From NCBI GenBank assembly GCA_015075745.1, contig JABTTW010000001.1, forward strand, positions 2,914,001 to 2,978,000: a DNA stretch of 64,000 nt. Direction: 5' to 3'. Shown here one piece after another: positions 16,524 through 24,387 of the stretch. How positions within the stretch are numbered: position 1 is the first letter of the stretch; each line of letters begins with the position of its first letter. Position numbers and translations under genes: made by a program. This DNA comes from Planctomycetia bacterium. Lineage in GTDB: Bacteria; Planctomycetota; Phycisphaerae; UBA1845; UTPLA1. The notes beneath the pieces were generated by a model. The model saw only the letters and a program-made list of their open reading frames with translations. It did not search any database and was not told where the DNA came from.

Positions 16524-17087
16524 ATGTCTAAGTCCATGCGTCGTCGTCCAATGAAGATCTCGCTCTTTGTCGCCCTTCTTCCAGCACCGATTCTGGTCGG
16601 AGTTCTTTGCGTGCAAACCGGTTGCAACTCGGGTCGTCAAGCGGACGCGCACCAAGGTTCAAGCACCGATGAACTCATTGGGACGAAGAAGTGGTCGGAA
16701 TTGTCGGTCGCAACGCTGGAAGGCAATCAGATAAAGCTATCAAACTTGGTCGGCAAACCGATGATTCTTGATTTCTGGGCGACGTGGTGCCCACCATGCC
16801 GAAAGCAACGCGAGGTACTGCACGAGCTATCGGGGAAGTATCGTGATCAACTCGTCATTGCGGCCCTTTCCGTGGATCAAGACTCGGAAGCATGGAAGCA
16901 CTACGTCTCAAAGCACGACAAGATGACACACGAATTACGTGCTACCCCGGAGCTCATCGAACGCTTCGGTGTCGAGGCATTGCCAACGTTGGTGATTATC
17001 GACTCGGCGGGCCGAGTTCAGAGCGTCTCGGCCGGATTGACAGACGTCGAAGAGCTTGGCAGGATCCTCAGGCCCATGATGCAGTAA
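16524..17087 (+). CDS. TlpA/ResA-like thioredoxin-fold lipoprotein
   Basis: 187 residues from ATG 16524. An N-terminal hydrophobic leader ends at a possible lipobox (QTGC, C34; the -3 position is atypical). The thioredoxin-like domain has the active site FWATWCPPCRK (C89, C92) and the cis-proline loop VEALPTLVII. TlpA/ResA proteins reduce disulfides of exported proteins on the outer face of the inner membrane. Coming directly after a thiol-type anti-sigma factor, it may be part of the same redox circuit. Confidence 0.85.
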   Translation: MSKSMRRRPMKISLFVALLPAPILVGVLCVQTGCNSGRQADAHQGSSTDELIGTKKWSELSVATLEGNQIKLSNLVGKPMILDFWATWCPPCRKQREVLHELSGKYRDQLVIAALSVDQDSEAWKHYVSKHDKMTHELRATPELIERFGVEALPTLVIIDSAGRVQSVSAGLTDVEELGRILRPMMQ

Positions 17088-17451
17088 TCTTGTGTCTCAG
17101 CCCCGCTGGATAGTGTTCGTCAAGCAACTCGGAGTGCCCAAGGCAGCTGGGATTCATGAGGCGTTCAGGCACGAGTTTTTGAGCCATCTCTTGTCGCCGC
17201 ACAAGCCTGATCGACCGGCGTGCTGCGCGCGAAGCAATGGGCAACATAATTGGCGACAGGTGTCAGTTGTCTCGTGATGGGCAAGGCCCTCACGAGGTGA
17301 CGACAGGAGCGTTACAAGCCCGGTTCGTACGATGACAAAATGGGTTACAGCCCGCCGTAGGGCCTTGCTCTTGGAGTAACCGACCTCGGACATCTCCACC
17401 TCCTGTCGAGCTAGAAGTAGCTCGCCCACAATGTTGAAAAGAGAACTCCGC
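17088..17451. other. Gap without a supported gene; 10-bp inverted repeat
   Basis: No credible reading frame. GCAAGGCCCT (17281-17290) and AGGGCCTTGC (17359-17368) form an inverted repeat around a 68-nt spacer that precedes the protease gene; it may be a leader structure or an old insertion end. Confidence 0.35.
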
Positions 17452-18216
17452 ATGTTTAGAAATCTCGCTGTTGTGCTCTTTCTTGGTGGCGCGGTTGCGT
17501 CAAGCGGGGGTTGCTTAGGACGGTCCGCTGCCGGCTTGCACTCCACCGATCAAGCGGTGCACGTCGTGTCGACTTCATCTCCCTCTTGCCCGATTTGCGC
17601 GCTTTACAGCCTGCACCGGACGGAAGTAGTTCGCCTTCAATCCGACGAAGGCCAGGGAACCGGGGTGGTAATCGGTTCATCGGGCGATATCCTTACCAGC
17701 GCCCATGTTGTTGCCGGCTTGGAAGAAGTCCGCGTCGATACTCATGATGGGCATCACTTCTTAGGAAAGATCGCCTTCCGGGACGTGGAAAATGACCTTG
17801 CTGTCGTCAGGATTGAAACGCCTGGTTTGGTATGGAAGACTGTCAAGCTCGATTTCGATGAAGATTTGCCCGTAGGCACCAGGATCTTCGTAATCGGCCA
17901 TCCGGTTGGGCTGGGCTGGACGGTGACGCAAGGCATCGTTTCAGGACTGCGCGGGGCCGGCGAAATTGCCCTCTCGGAATTGATCCAGACCGATGCGGCG
18001 ATTTCTCCCGGCAACTCCGGCGGTCCGCTGCTGGACGAACACGGGCACCTGGTAGGAATCGTTCGATCCAAGTTGATAGGGCCGGGAGTCGAGAACGTGT
18101 CATTCGCAGTCCCTTCGCGGGTGGTCAAGATGTTTCTCGGTCGCGTACCTTCCAGAACCACTTCAACATCGAACGCGTTTCTCAGGAGCGCCGGAATCCT
18201 GGCGGCACGGACATGA
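17452..18216 (+). CDS. DegP/HtrA-like serine protease lipoprotein without PDZ domain
   Basis: 254 residues from ATG 17452 (an upstream ATG at 17431 has no Shine-Dalgarno). The leader ends in a lipobox-like SSGGC (C21). The trypsin-like domain has the full triad: AHVV (H85), ENDLAVV (D115) and GNSGGP (S189). No PDZ domain follows, unlike classical DegP/DegS. A CPIC motif (residues 46-49) precedes the protease domain. It could act in extracytoplasmic quality control or in processing of the nearby anti-sigma factor. It overlaps the next gene by ATGA. Confidence 0.85.
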   Translation: MFRNLAVVLFLGGAVASSGGCLGRSAAGLHSTDQAVHVVSTSSPSCPICALYSLHRTEVVRLQSDEGQGTGVVIGSSGDILTSAHVVAGLEEVRVDTHDGHHFLGKIAFRDVENDLAVVRIETPGLVWKTVKLDFDEDLPVGTRIFVIGHPVGLGWTVTQGIVSGLRGAGEIALSELIQTDAAISPGNSGGPLLDEHGHLVGIVRSKLIGPGVENVSFAVPSRVVKMFLGRVPSRTTSTSNAFLRSAGILAART

Positions 18217-19136
18217 TGGATCGTCAGAGGGAGGCGCTCCGCGAGAAATCGAAGGACTGCATCATGCCTTACAAGTCTGAGTCCGCAACGCGGAAACCGT
18301 CGCCCCCAGCATCGCATCAGTTGCAATGCATGGAGGTCTGGGGCGGCAACACGGCCATCGAGAGCGGAATTTCTCTTCCCGGCATTGATGCGTGGGTCTA
18401 TAGTCAGCCATTCAAGGGCCAAGCGTCCGGTGGCGATGTGCATTACGTTTCAATGTGCGGCATGGGGCGCATTGGCCGGTTCATGTTGGCCGACGTATCC
18501 GGCCACGGAACCAGCGTGAGTGAACTGGCGATCCAACTCCGAAAGCTCATGCGCAAGTCGATCGGCCGACATGATCTGACTCGGCTTGTGCGGGGGCTGA
18601 ACCGTGCGTTTGGACGGCTGAGTGAGAGCGGCGTCTTCGCCACCGCCGTGATCATGACGTACTTCGCCCCTACGGATCAGCTCGTGTGTTGCCTTGCCGG
18701 CCATCCCCGGCCGCTTTGGTATCAAGCAGCAACGCGGACATGGAGTTTGCTCGGTCCATCACTCACTGATACGCTTGAGTTTCAAGGACTTCCGCTTGGC
18801 ATCATTCGTTCGACGGAGTATCGCCAGTTCGCCGTCACGCTCAATCGTGGCGATCTCATCGTCGCTTACACCGATTCTCTCATCGAATCTCACGCGCCCG
18901 ATCGGGAGCCGCAAGGAGAAGACGGCCTGCTTTCCGTGGCATCGTCGATCGGCGCCGGCCAGCCCGCGACGTTCGGGCACGACCTGATCGCCGCGGTCGA
19001 TCGTGCCTCGGGTGACGCGGCCACGACCCGCGATGATGACCTCACACTGCTCGTGCTGCACCACAACGCGAGCGATCCGAAGCCCGTGAGCATCGGGCAT
19101 CGCCTGCGAATGATGCTGAAGATGATGGGGCTCTGA
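18213..19136 (+). CDS. SpoIIE/RsbU-type PP2C phosphatase
   Basis: 307-residue serine phosphatase. Metal-binding aspartate motifs are all visible: GQASGGDVHYVS, MLADVSGHGTSVSELAIQL, VAYTDSLIES and TRDDDLTLLVL. No sensor domain (PAS, GAF, response receiver) precedes the catalytic domain; the first ~45 residues are short and polar. RsbU-like enzymes dephosphorylate anti-sigma-factor antagonists, which fits its coupling to the upstream stress genes, although no STAS partner is encoded nearby. Confidence 0.85.
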   Translation: MMDRQREALREKSKDCIMPYKSESATRKPSPPASHQLQCMEVWGGNTAIESGISLPGIDAWVYSQPFKGQASGGDVHYVSMCGMGRIGRFMLADVSGHGTSVSELAIQLRKLMRKSIGRHDLTRLVRGLNRAFGRLSESGVFATAVIMTYFAPTDQLVCCLAGHPRPLWYQAATRTWSLLGPSLTDTLEFQGLPLGIIRSTEYRQFAVTLNRGDLIVAYTDSLIESHAPDREPQGEDGLLSVASSIGAGQPATFGHDLIAAVDRASGDAATTRDDDLTLLVLHHNASDPKPVSIGHRLRMMLKMMGL

Positions 19137-19311
19137 GCGGGCGCATCCGGCAACCTAGCCGCTTCAATACCTCCACAATTCTTTCGCTTGGCTCTGCCAG
19201 CCCCTAATTCGCTGCTCGGGGTTAATTGTGCAATTTTCCCGCCAGCCCCGGAATGTACTCACGGTGCCGGCAAACGGATGCCCGGTGGCGAAGTAATCCG
19301 CCTGTGGTCGT

Positions 19312-20013
19312 ATGCAAATGGAGTCCATTTCGTTGGCGTGCCAAAATCGGCGCCACAAACCACTCTTTGATTGGATTGAACGCTTGCGCATGAAGATGAG
19401 CGTAGATGTCATCGAAGCGGCGCCCGTTGATGGACTGGCGGAATCAATCTCCACGTGTGACTGTTCGAGACGATCGTGGTTTCGTCAGCCGATGCGGCTC
19501 ATGCTTCTGTTTGCTGGTGGAGGGATAACGGTGTTTATCGCGGTTGAACGCATTGGAACGACGGCGAACGCGAGCGCCATTGAATTCACAACGAACTACG
19601 GCGGTGGGTTTCTTGCGATCGGTTTGACGGACCATGATCCGGGTTTCGTCGTTCTTTCAGCGATCGACCAAGAGCATGTGGATGTCTCGGCGGAACAATC
19701 CAGCAGCTTGGCCGTGGGGACGCGCACTCGCGCTGAGGTCCACACACCACAACAGCGATGGTCGACGAGACTTCGCTCGCCGCAGGTCGTCATCGTCAAC
19801 GATGATGGAACAGTGATCGGACGCGATGTGCAATGGGGGTTCGAAGACTTCGCCCGCATACGAGCGGCCACCGATTGTTTGCATGAAAGCGCGAAAAAGA
19901 GACACCGGTGCGGCGCGCCCTTCACCGACTTCAATGATCTGGTGACTTCCGGGGCGTTGAAGCACGTACCGGACGAGGTGCGGGTCTTCCTGAAGCGCCA
20001 CGAGGAGCCTTGA
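19312..20013 (+). CDS. Membrane-associated protein of unknown function
   Basis: Up to 233 residues; the true start may be ATG 19390 or 19396, since neither has a clear Shine-Dalgarno. One hydrophobic segment (residues ~61-79, LMLLFAGGGITVFIAVE) suggests a single membrane span. The rest is polar, with Gly-rich FTTNYGGGFLAIGL and a Cys/His-containing C-terminal part (TDCLHESAKKRHRCG). I do not recognise a family. It lies between the phosphatase and the YHS-repeat protein on the same strand. Confidence 0.5.
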   Translation: MQMESISLACQNRRHKPLFDWIERLRMKMSVDVIEAAPVDGLAESISTCDCSRRSWFRQPMRLMLLFAGGGITVFIAVERIGTTANASAIEFTTNYGGGFLAIGLTDHDPGFVVLSAIDQEHVDVSAEQSSSLAVGTRTRAEVHTPQQRWSTRLRSPQVVIVNDDGTVIGRDVQWGFEDFARIRAATDCLHESAKKRHRCGAPFTDFNDLVTSGALKHVPDEVRVFLKRHEEP

Positions 20014-20107
20014 ACGAACTGTGTTTGCTCGGCGGTAGAGAGGCCCAATGTATCCCCGGGACGCAAAGAAATCTGAATTGGGCAGAATACCTAATTGGAG
20101 ACCAAGT

Positions 20108-20995
20108 ATGAAGTTGACTGGAAAACTTGTGATTGTGGGGCTGGCCGTGTTCGTGGCGCCGATGGGTGTCAGCGCAGCCGATCTGCCGCTGGCGCTGGAC
20201 GGCAAGTGCTCGGTGTGCCTTGCCAAGACGAACAAATTTGTGGAGGGGAAAGCGGCGTACACCTCTGACTACGACGGTAAGACGTATCGCTTTCCGGCGG
20301 CTGAGCAGAAGAAGATGTTCGATGCCGACCCGGCCCAGTTCGTGCCCGCTTTGGGTGGTGACTGCACAGTGTGCCTGGTAGAGGTGGGCAATCGCGTGGC
20401 AGGAAAGACGGAGTATTCGTTGATTCACAAGGGCCGACTGTACCTATTCCCGGAACAGAAGCAGCTTGCCATGTTCAAGAAGAAGCCAGCCAAGTACGCC
20501 GACGCCGATCTTGCACTGGGTGGTGACTGTGCGGTTTGTCTCGTGAAGAAGAACAAGGTCGTCAAGGGCGATCCGAAGTACGCGGTTGTGCATGACGGGC
20601 TCCGCTACCTTTTTCCTGGCACTGAACAGAAGGCGATGTTCGAGAAGAGCCCGGCAGCCTTCGCACCGGCTCTCGGCGGCGATTGTGTTGTCTGCAAAGT
20701 GGAAATGAAAAAGAGTGTGCCGGGCAAGGCGGAGTTTCAGACGGTGTACAACGACCGGCTCTATCTGTTCCCCGAGCGGAAGCAACTCGACATGTTCAAG
20801 AAGAATCCGGCCAAGTACGCCGACGCCGACCTGGCGCTGGACGGCAAGTGCGTCGTTTGCAAAGTGGAGATGAAGAAGGACGTGCTGGGTAGCGAGGATT
20901 TCGCAGTCGACTATCACGGAAAGCGATACCTGTTTCCGGACGCTAAGACGAGGGGCATGTTCCTTTCCAATCCAACTAAATACGCGAAGAACTGA
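20108..20995 (+). CDS. Exported protein with five YHS-like CxxC repeats
   Basis: 295 residues from ATG 20108, preceded by TTGGAGACC. After a signal peptide (VIVGLAVFVAPMGVSA) come five tandem ~54-residue repeats. Each has the form L-x-G-x-C-x-V-C, a V-x-G turn, an aromatic Y-x-G-x-x-Y-x-FP core and an MF-x-x-x-P-x-x-Y/F end. The pattern is that of YHS domains, associated with metal ions (copper, silver) in other proteins. The ten cysteines in five CxxC pairs could bind a soft metal or metalloid. DNA identity between repeats 2-3 and 4-5 suggests recent internal duplication. Confidence 0.8.
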   Translation: MKLTGKLVIVGLAVFVAPMGVSAADLPLALDGKCSVCLAKTNKFVEGKAAYTSDYDGKTYRFPAAEQKKMFDADPAQFVPALGGDCTVCLVEVGNRVAGKTEYSLIHKGRLYLFPEQKQLAMFKKKPAKYADADLALGGDCAVCLVKKNKVVKGDPKYAVVHDGLRYLFPGTEQKAMFEKSPAAFAPALGGDCVVCKVEMKKSVPGKAEFQTVYNDRLYLFPERKQLDMFKKNPAKYADADLALDGKCVVCKVEMKKDVLGSEDFAVDYHGKRYLFPDAKTRGMFLSNPTKYAKN

Positions 20996-21506
20996 ATGAC
21001 GAATTCTACGGTGGACACGCCCGTGGCGAGCCAAGCTACTCCTCCGGCACGCCCGGGCGATTGTCCACCGTACTCCCAATAGTCGAAAAAGCGAATTGAC
21101 TTGTCCGTATTCATGGTGAATAGCCGCCGGCATGTGTGTTCGCGACTGAACCCCGCTGCTTCGATCAGCGATAGCCGTTTTTTCACGCGTCGTTCTCGCC
21201 TGGTGACGAGTATTCGGTGCCTTTCGGGTGGGCCTCGTGGCGACTCGATCGAGCTGATGCGATCTTTGGATGCGGTCAGCCGTCTGCTGCTGTGATCGAA
21301 ATGAAGCCGGCTTTTTCCCCTCCGGGAAGCACCGGGAATCCCTAAGAAGGATCCCGGTGCTCTCCATCTTGCGGTGACTCACTTCTTGCCTCGGCGAGCG
21401 GTAGGTTGAACGGGAAAATCGACGCGAACATGAGATGGTCGTGCCGCGAAGTTGTAATTGTAGTTGTGCGAGAAAAATGATGACAGGATGCACGAGAAGA
21501 GTCGCA
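20996..21506. repeat. Intergenic region with an 11-bp inverted repeat
   Basis: No supported gene. TACGGTGGACA (21007-21017) is repeated inverted as TGTCCACCGTA (21062-21072), and both arms continue into CGCCCG-type sequence after a 2-nt offset. A T-rich tail is missing, so a factor-independent terminator is unlikely; a tiny MITE-like insertion or an mRNA-stabilising stem are alternatives. Confidence 0.45.
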
Positions 21507-22340
21507 ATGAGGCGCATCGCCGTGATCGTGATGCTGGGGTTCATCGGCCCGGGCTTTGTTCGCGGCGAATCGATCCCTGTTCCGAACTTTTCCTTCGAGT
21601 TGCCGGCGGTTACGCGCGACGAGATGAACCCGTTCGGCGCCCTCCCGTTCATTGATGACTGGGACGAAACCGAGGTCGGTCTTCAAGACGAATTCGATCA
21701 AAACACGGGTGTCTTCTTGAACATCGACCCCGGCTCACCGGATCGGATTTCGAACGCCCACCTTGATCGGCTCGCCTTTATGAGTTCATTGGTCGGGAAC
21801 GACCTGCGGCAGGAATTGACTCGGGTCTTTGAGGTCGGCCGGTCGTACCAACTGACAGTGGCCGTCGGGACCAGCTCGACATTCCCGGTGGGCACCGATG
21901 AGGCATTCGAGATTGCGTTGTTTTACTTTGAGAATGGCGTCGAACAAGTGATCGCTTCAAGCCTTGTCCATGGGGCCGATGTCGGAACGACGGTCCTATC
22001 AGACGTCATCGTTGACGCGCCAGTGGTTTCGTTGGGCGACGCGTGGGCTGGCCTGCCGATCGGCATCCTGATTCGCCCTTCCATCGACGACTCCAATGAT
22101 TCGGTCGGAGAGGGATTTTGGAACCTAGACTTCGTCCGGCTAAGCGCGTCCGATCCGGCGATGACCGGGGACGTCAATTGCGATGGAGCCGTGGATCACC
22201 ATGATGTCGTTGCCCTGGCCGAAGTTCTGATGGGAATAGACAAAACACCGTGTCACGTCGGTGCAGCGAATGTGAACGCGGACATGGAAACGAACGGGCT
22301 GGATATTCAACCGTTGATCGACCTGCTTGTCTCTTCGTGA
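21507..22340 (+). CDS. Secreted PEP-CTERM-like sensor-type domain with dockerin tail
   Basis: 277 residues from ATG 21507 (frame open from 21435). A signal peptide (IAVIVMLGFIGPGFVRG) is followed by a beta-rich extracellular domain that opens PVPNFSFELPAV and resembles the choice-of-anchor or HAF-type modules of exported proteins. The C-terminus carries a dockerin pair (DVNCDGAVDHHDVVALAEVL and NVNADMETNGLDI). With the esterase at 13.7 kb this is the second dockerin-tailed protein here. Function unknown. Confidence 0.65.
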   Translation: MRRIAVIVMLGFIGPGFVRGESIPVPNFSFELPAVTRDEMNPFGALPFIDDWDETEVGLQDEFDQNTGVFLNIDPGSPDRISNAHLDRLAFMSSLVGNDLRQELTRVFEVGRSYQLTVAVGTSSTFPVGTDEAFEIALFYFENGVEQVIASSLVHGADVGTTVLSDVIVDAPVVSLGDAWAGLPIGILIRPSIDDSNDSVGEGFWNLDFVRLSASDPAMTGDVNCDGAVDHHDVVALAEVLMGIDKTPCHVGAANVNADMETNGLDIQPLIDLLVSS

Positions 22341-22418
22341 GGCCGCCCGGTGAGCATCCAGAATCCGTCTGAAGGACATACCGCGAAGTTTGACGTGGCT
22401 CGAGAGAATGGACTCAAT

Positions 22419-23204
22419 ATGATCTCAATCAATCATTCAAGTGGACGGTCATTCGGTGGATTGTCACATGGACTCACGCTGATTGAGGTCTTGGTATCTG
22501 TTTCCGTCGTCGCCGCGCTGATCGCCGTCCTCGTCCCGGCGCTCAGCCATAGCCGACGCACCGCACATGAGACCGCGTGCCTCTCTAAGTTGCGCCAACT
22601 CGGAGTAGCGATCGCCGCCTACGCAATAGACCACGACGGCTTTATACCCTACGGTCCCAAAGCACCTCCGCCATCCGCCACGAATTTCTACCCGCAGACG
22701 GGAAACGTCACATCGCTGTTGTCACTGGAAAGCGGCGCCCCGGTCGGCCTCGGATTGCTCCTGCACGGTTACCTCGGAGTTATTCGGGAAGTGCTGTTCT
22801 GTCCTGGGGCCGATCAAGATCAGGATACCCAAGCCGCCCTTGCGGACGTCGGGGTGTCGCAAGTCGAGGGTAGTTATTATTACCGCCACGCATCCGTGTC
22901 CACCCTGAGCGGCCCGGCGAAGCGTCCCCGCGTGAAGCTTGATGCTCTTGGCACGAATCGAAGGGGGGGAGCGATTCGGTGCCTCGCCCTGGACACCCAG
23001 TTAATCGCGCCGCCCAAGATGGCGGTGTTCAACCTAAGAACAAGAACCCATCATCAGCAGCGCCTCGTGAACGCGCTCTTCACCGATGGGCATGCAAGCA
23101 CTCACCTCAACATAGATAGGCGTTACACAGTCGACGTCACCGTTTCGATTTATAACACACTGGATGCCATTCTACGAAACTTCGAAGCCCTCGATTCTCA
23201 ATGA
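22419..23204 (+). CDS. Type IV pilin-like/pseudopilin protein
   Basis: 261 residues from ATG 22419 (GTG 22350 is also possible). The prepilin peptidase signature is LSHGLTLIEVLVSVSVVAAL, with cleavage expected after Gly and a +5 Glu. A conserved N-terminal helix follows, then CLSKLRQLGVAIAAYAIDHD typical of DUF1559-like planctomycete pseudopilins, and late in the protein NALFTDGHAS, as in those families. It is likely a component of a type II secretion or pilus-like system; such proteins are very numerous in Planctomycetota. Confidence 0.8.
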   Translation: MISINHSSGRSFGGLSHGLTLIEVLVSVSVVAALIAVLVPALSHSRRTAHETACLSKLRQLGVAIAAYAIDHDGFIPYGPKAPPPSATNFYPQTGNVTSLLSLESGAPVGLGLLLHGYLGVIREVLFCPGADQDQDTQAALADVGVSQVEGSYYYRHASVSTLSGPAKRPRVKLDALGTNRRGGAIRCLALDTQLIAPPKMAVFNLRTRTHHQQRLVNALFTDGHASTHLNIDRRYTVDVTVSIYNTLDAILRNFEALDSQ

Positions 23205-23257
23205 CGCATCTGCTGAATCTCTATGAAAATGTCACACGATAATGGAAGGCGGAATTC

Positions 23258-24313
23258 ATGACCACACAATCGCCCACGCACGAAACCGTCCGCGAATACT
23301 ACGGCCGCGTCCTCAAGAGGTCTTCCGACTTGAAAACGGACGCCTGTTGCTCGCCGAACGGCATGCCGGGGCACATCCGGTCCATCATGACGCAGCTTGC
23401 CCCTGAGATCGTCGAACGATTTTACGGCTGCGGGTCACCGATCCCGCAGGGGATCGAGGGCTGCACGATCCTTGATCTCGGCTGCGGCACCGGGCGGGAT
23501 GCATTCATCTGCGCCAAGCTCGCCGGGCCGCGCGGCCGCGTGATCGGCCTTGACATGACTGCCGAACAATTGAGCGTGGCCCAAGCCAATGAGGAATCCC
23601 AAGCCGCTGCTTTTGGTTTCGGCAGACCGAATACCCGGTTTGTTCAGGGATACATGGAGTCTCTTGGCGATGCCGGCATCGAGGATGAATCCGTAGACGT
23701 GGTGATTTCAAATTGTGTGTTGAATCTATCTTCCGACAAGGAATGCGTTTTCTCCGAGATTCTTCGAGTTCTCAAGCCGGGCGGCGAGTTGCTTTTCTCG
23801 GATATCTTTGCGGACCGAAGGCTCTCAATAGATTGGCGTGAAGATCAGGTCCTGCTGGGCGAATGCCTCGCGGGTGCCATGTACGTCGAAGATTTTCGCC
23901 GTTTGCTCCACTCCTTGGGCGTTCTCGATTACCGAATTGTCGCTCGACGGCCGGTTTCCATCGATAATGAAATGGTGAAATCCAAGGTCGGAATGGCGCG
24001 GTTTGATTCCCTCACTATTCGCGCGTTCAAAATAAAGTCCCTGGAAGACCGATGCGAGGATTTTGGGCAGGTCGCGACTTATCTTGGAACGGTCGCTCAT
24101 TGCCCGCACTCGTACGTGCTGGACGATCATCACGAGTTCATCACCGGCAAACCCATGTTGGTTTGCGGAAATACGGCTGCCATGCTCTCCGAAACCCGAC
24201 TCGCAATTCATTTTCGTGTGCAGAGCGATCGGACGCAACACTTCGGTCTGTTCCCATGTGGAAAGTCGCCCACACTCGATGCAGCGATAATCGCCGAACG
24301 AGGGTGTTGTTGA
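23258..24313 (+). CDS. arsM: Arsenite S-adenosylmethionine methyltransferase
   Basis: 351 residues. SAM-binding motif DLGCGTGRD (73-81). The arsenic-binding cysteines of ArsM are present: the ACC pair near the N-terminus (C30, C31), ISNCVLNLSSDK (C153) and LLGECLAGAMY (C203). ArsM methylates arsenite stepwise to mono- and dimethylated arsenicals, in the cytoplasm. This is the first gene of a same-strand run that also contains arsS and glycosyltransferases, so its product is probably the dimethylarsenical substrate for arsenosugar formation. No arsR gene is adjacent, so the mode of control is not evident. Confidence 0.92.
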   Translation: MTTQSPTHETVREYYGRVLKRSSDLKTDACCSPNGMPGHIRSIMTQLAPEIVERFYGCGSPIPQGIEGCTILDLGCGTGRDAFICAKLAGPRGRVIGLDMTAEQLSVAQANEESQAAAFGFGRPNTRFVQGYMESLGDAGIEDESVDVVISNCVLNLSSDKECVFSEILRVLKPGGELLFSDIFADRRLSIDWREDQVLLGECLAGAMYVEDFRRLLHSLGVLDYRIVARRPVSIDNEMVKSKVGMARFDSLTIRAFKIKSLEDRCEDFGQVATYLGTVAHCPHSYVLDDHHEFITGKPMLVCGNTAAMLSETRLAIHFRVQSDRTQHFGLFPCGKSPTLDAAIIAERGCC

Positions 24314-24387
24314 AGACCAGTCGGATCGATTTTCTCTTTTTTGATGCCCAGAGAAGGGCAAGGATTTTTCACTAGGAGACGTGATTC

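Noticed and set aside
20108..20995. CRISPR-like or minisatellite repeat
   Set aside because: The repeats are ~160-bp coding units within one open reading frame with conserved cysteine positions.
20444..21652. 402-residue minus-strand frame over the YHS-repeat gene and the gap
   Set aside because: Repetitive only because the real repeats are read backwards; no plausible start or domain.
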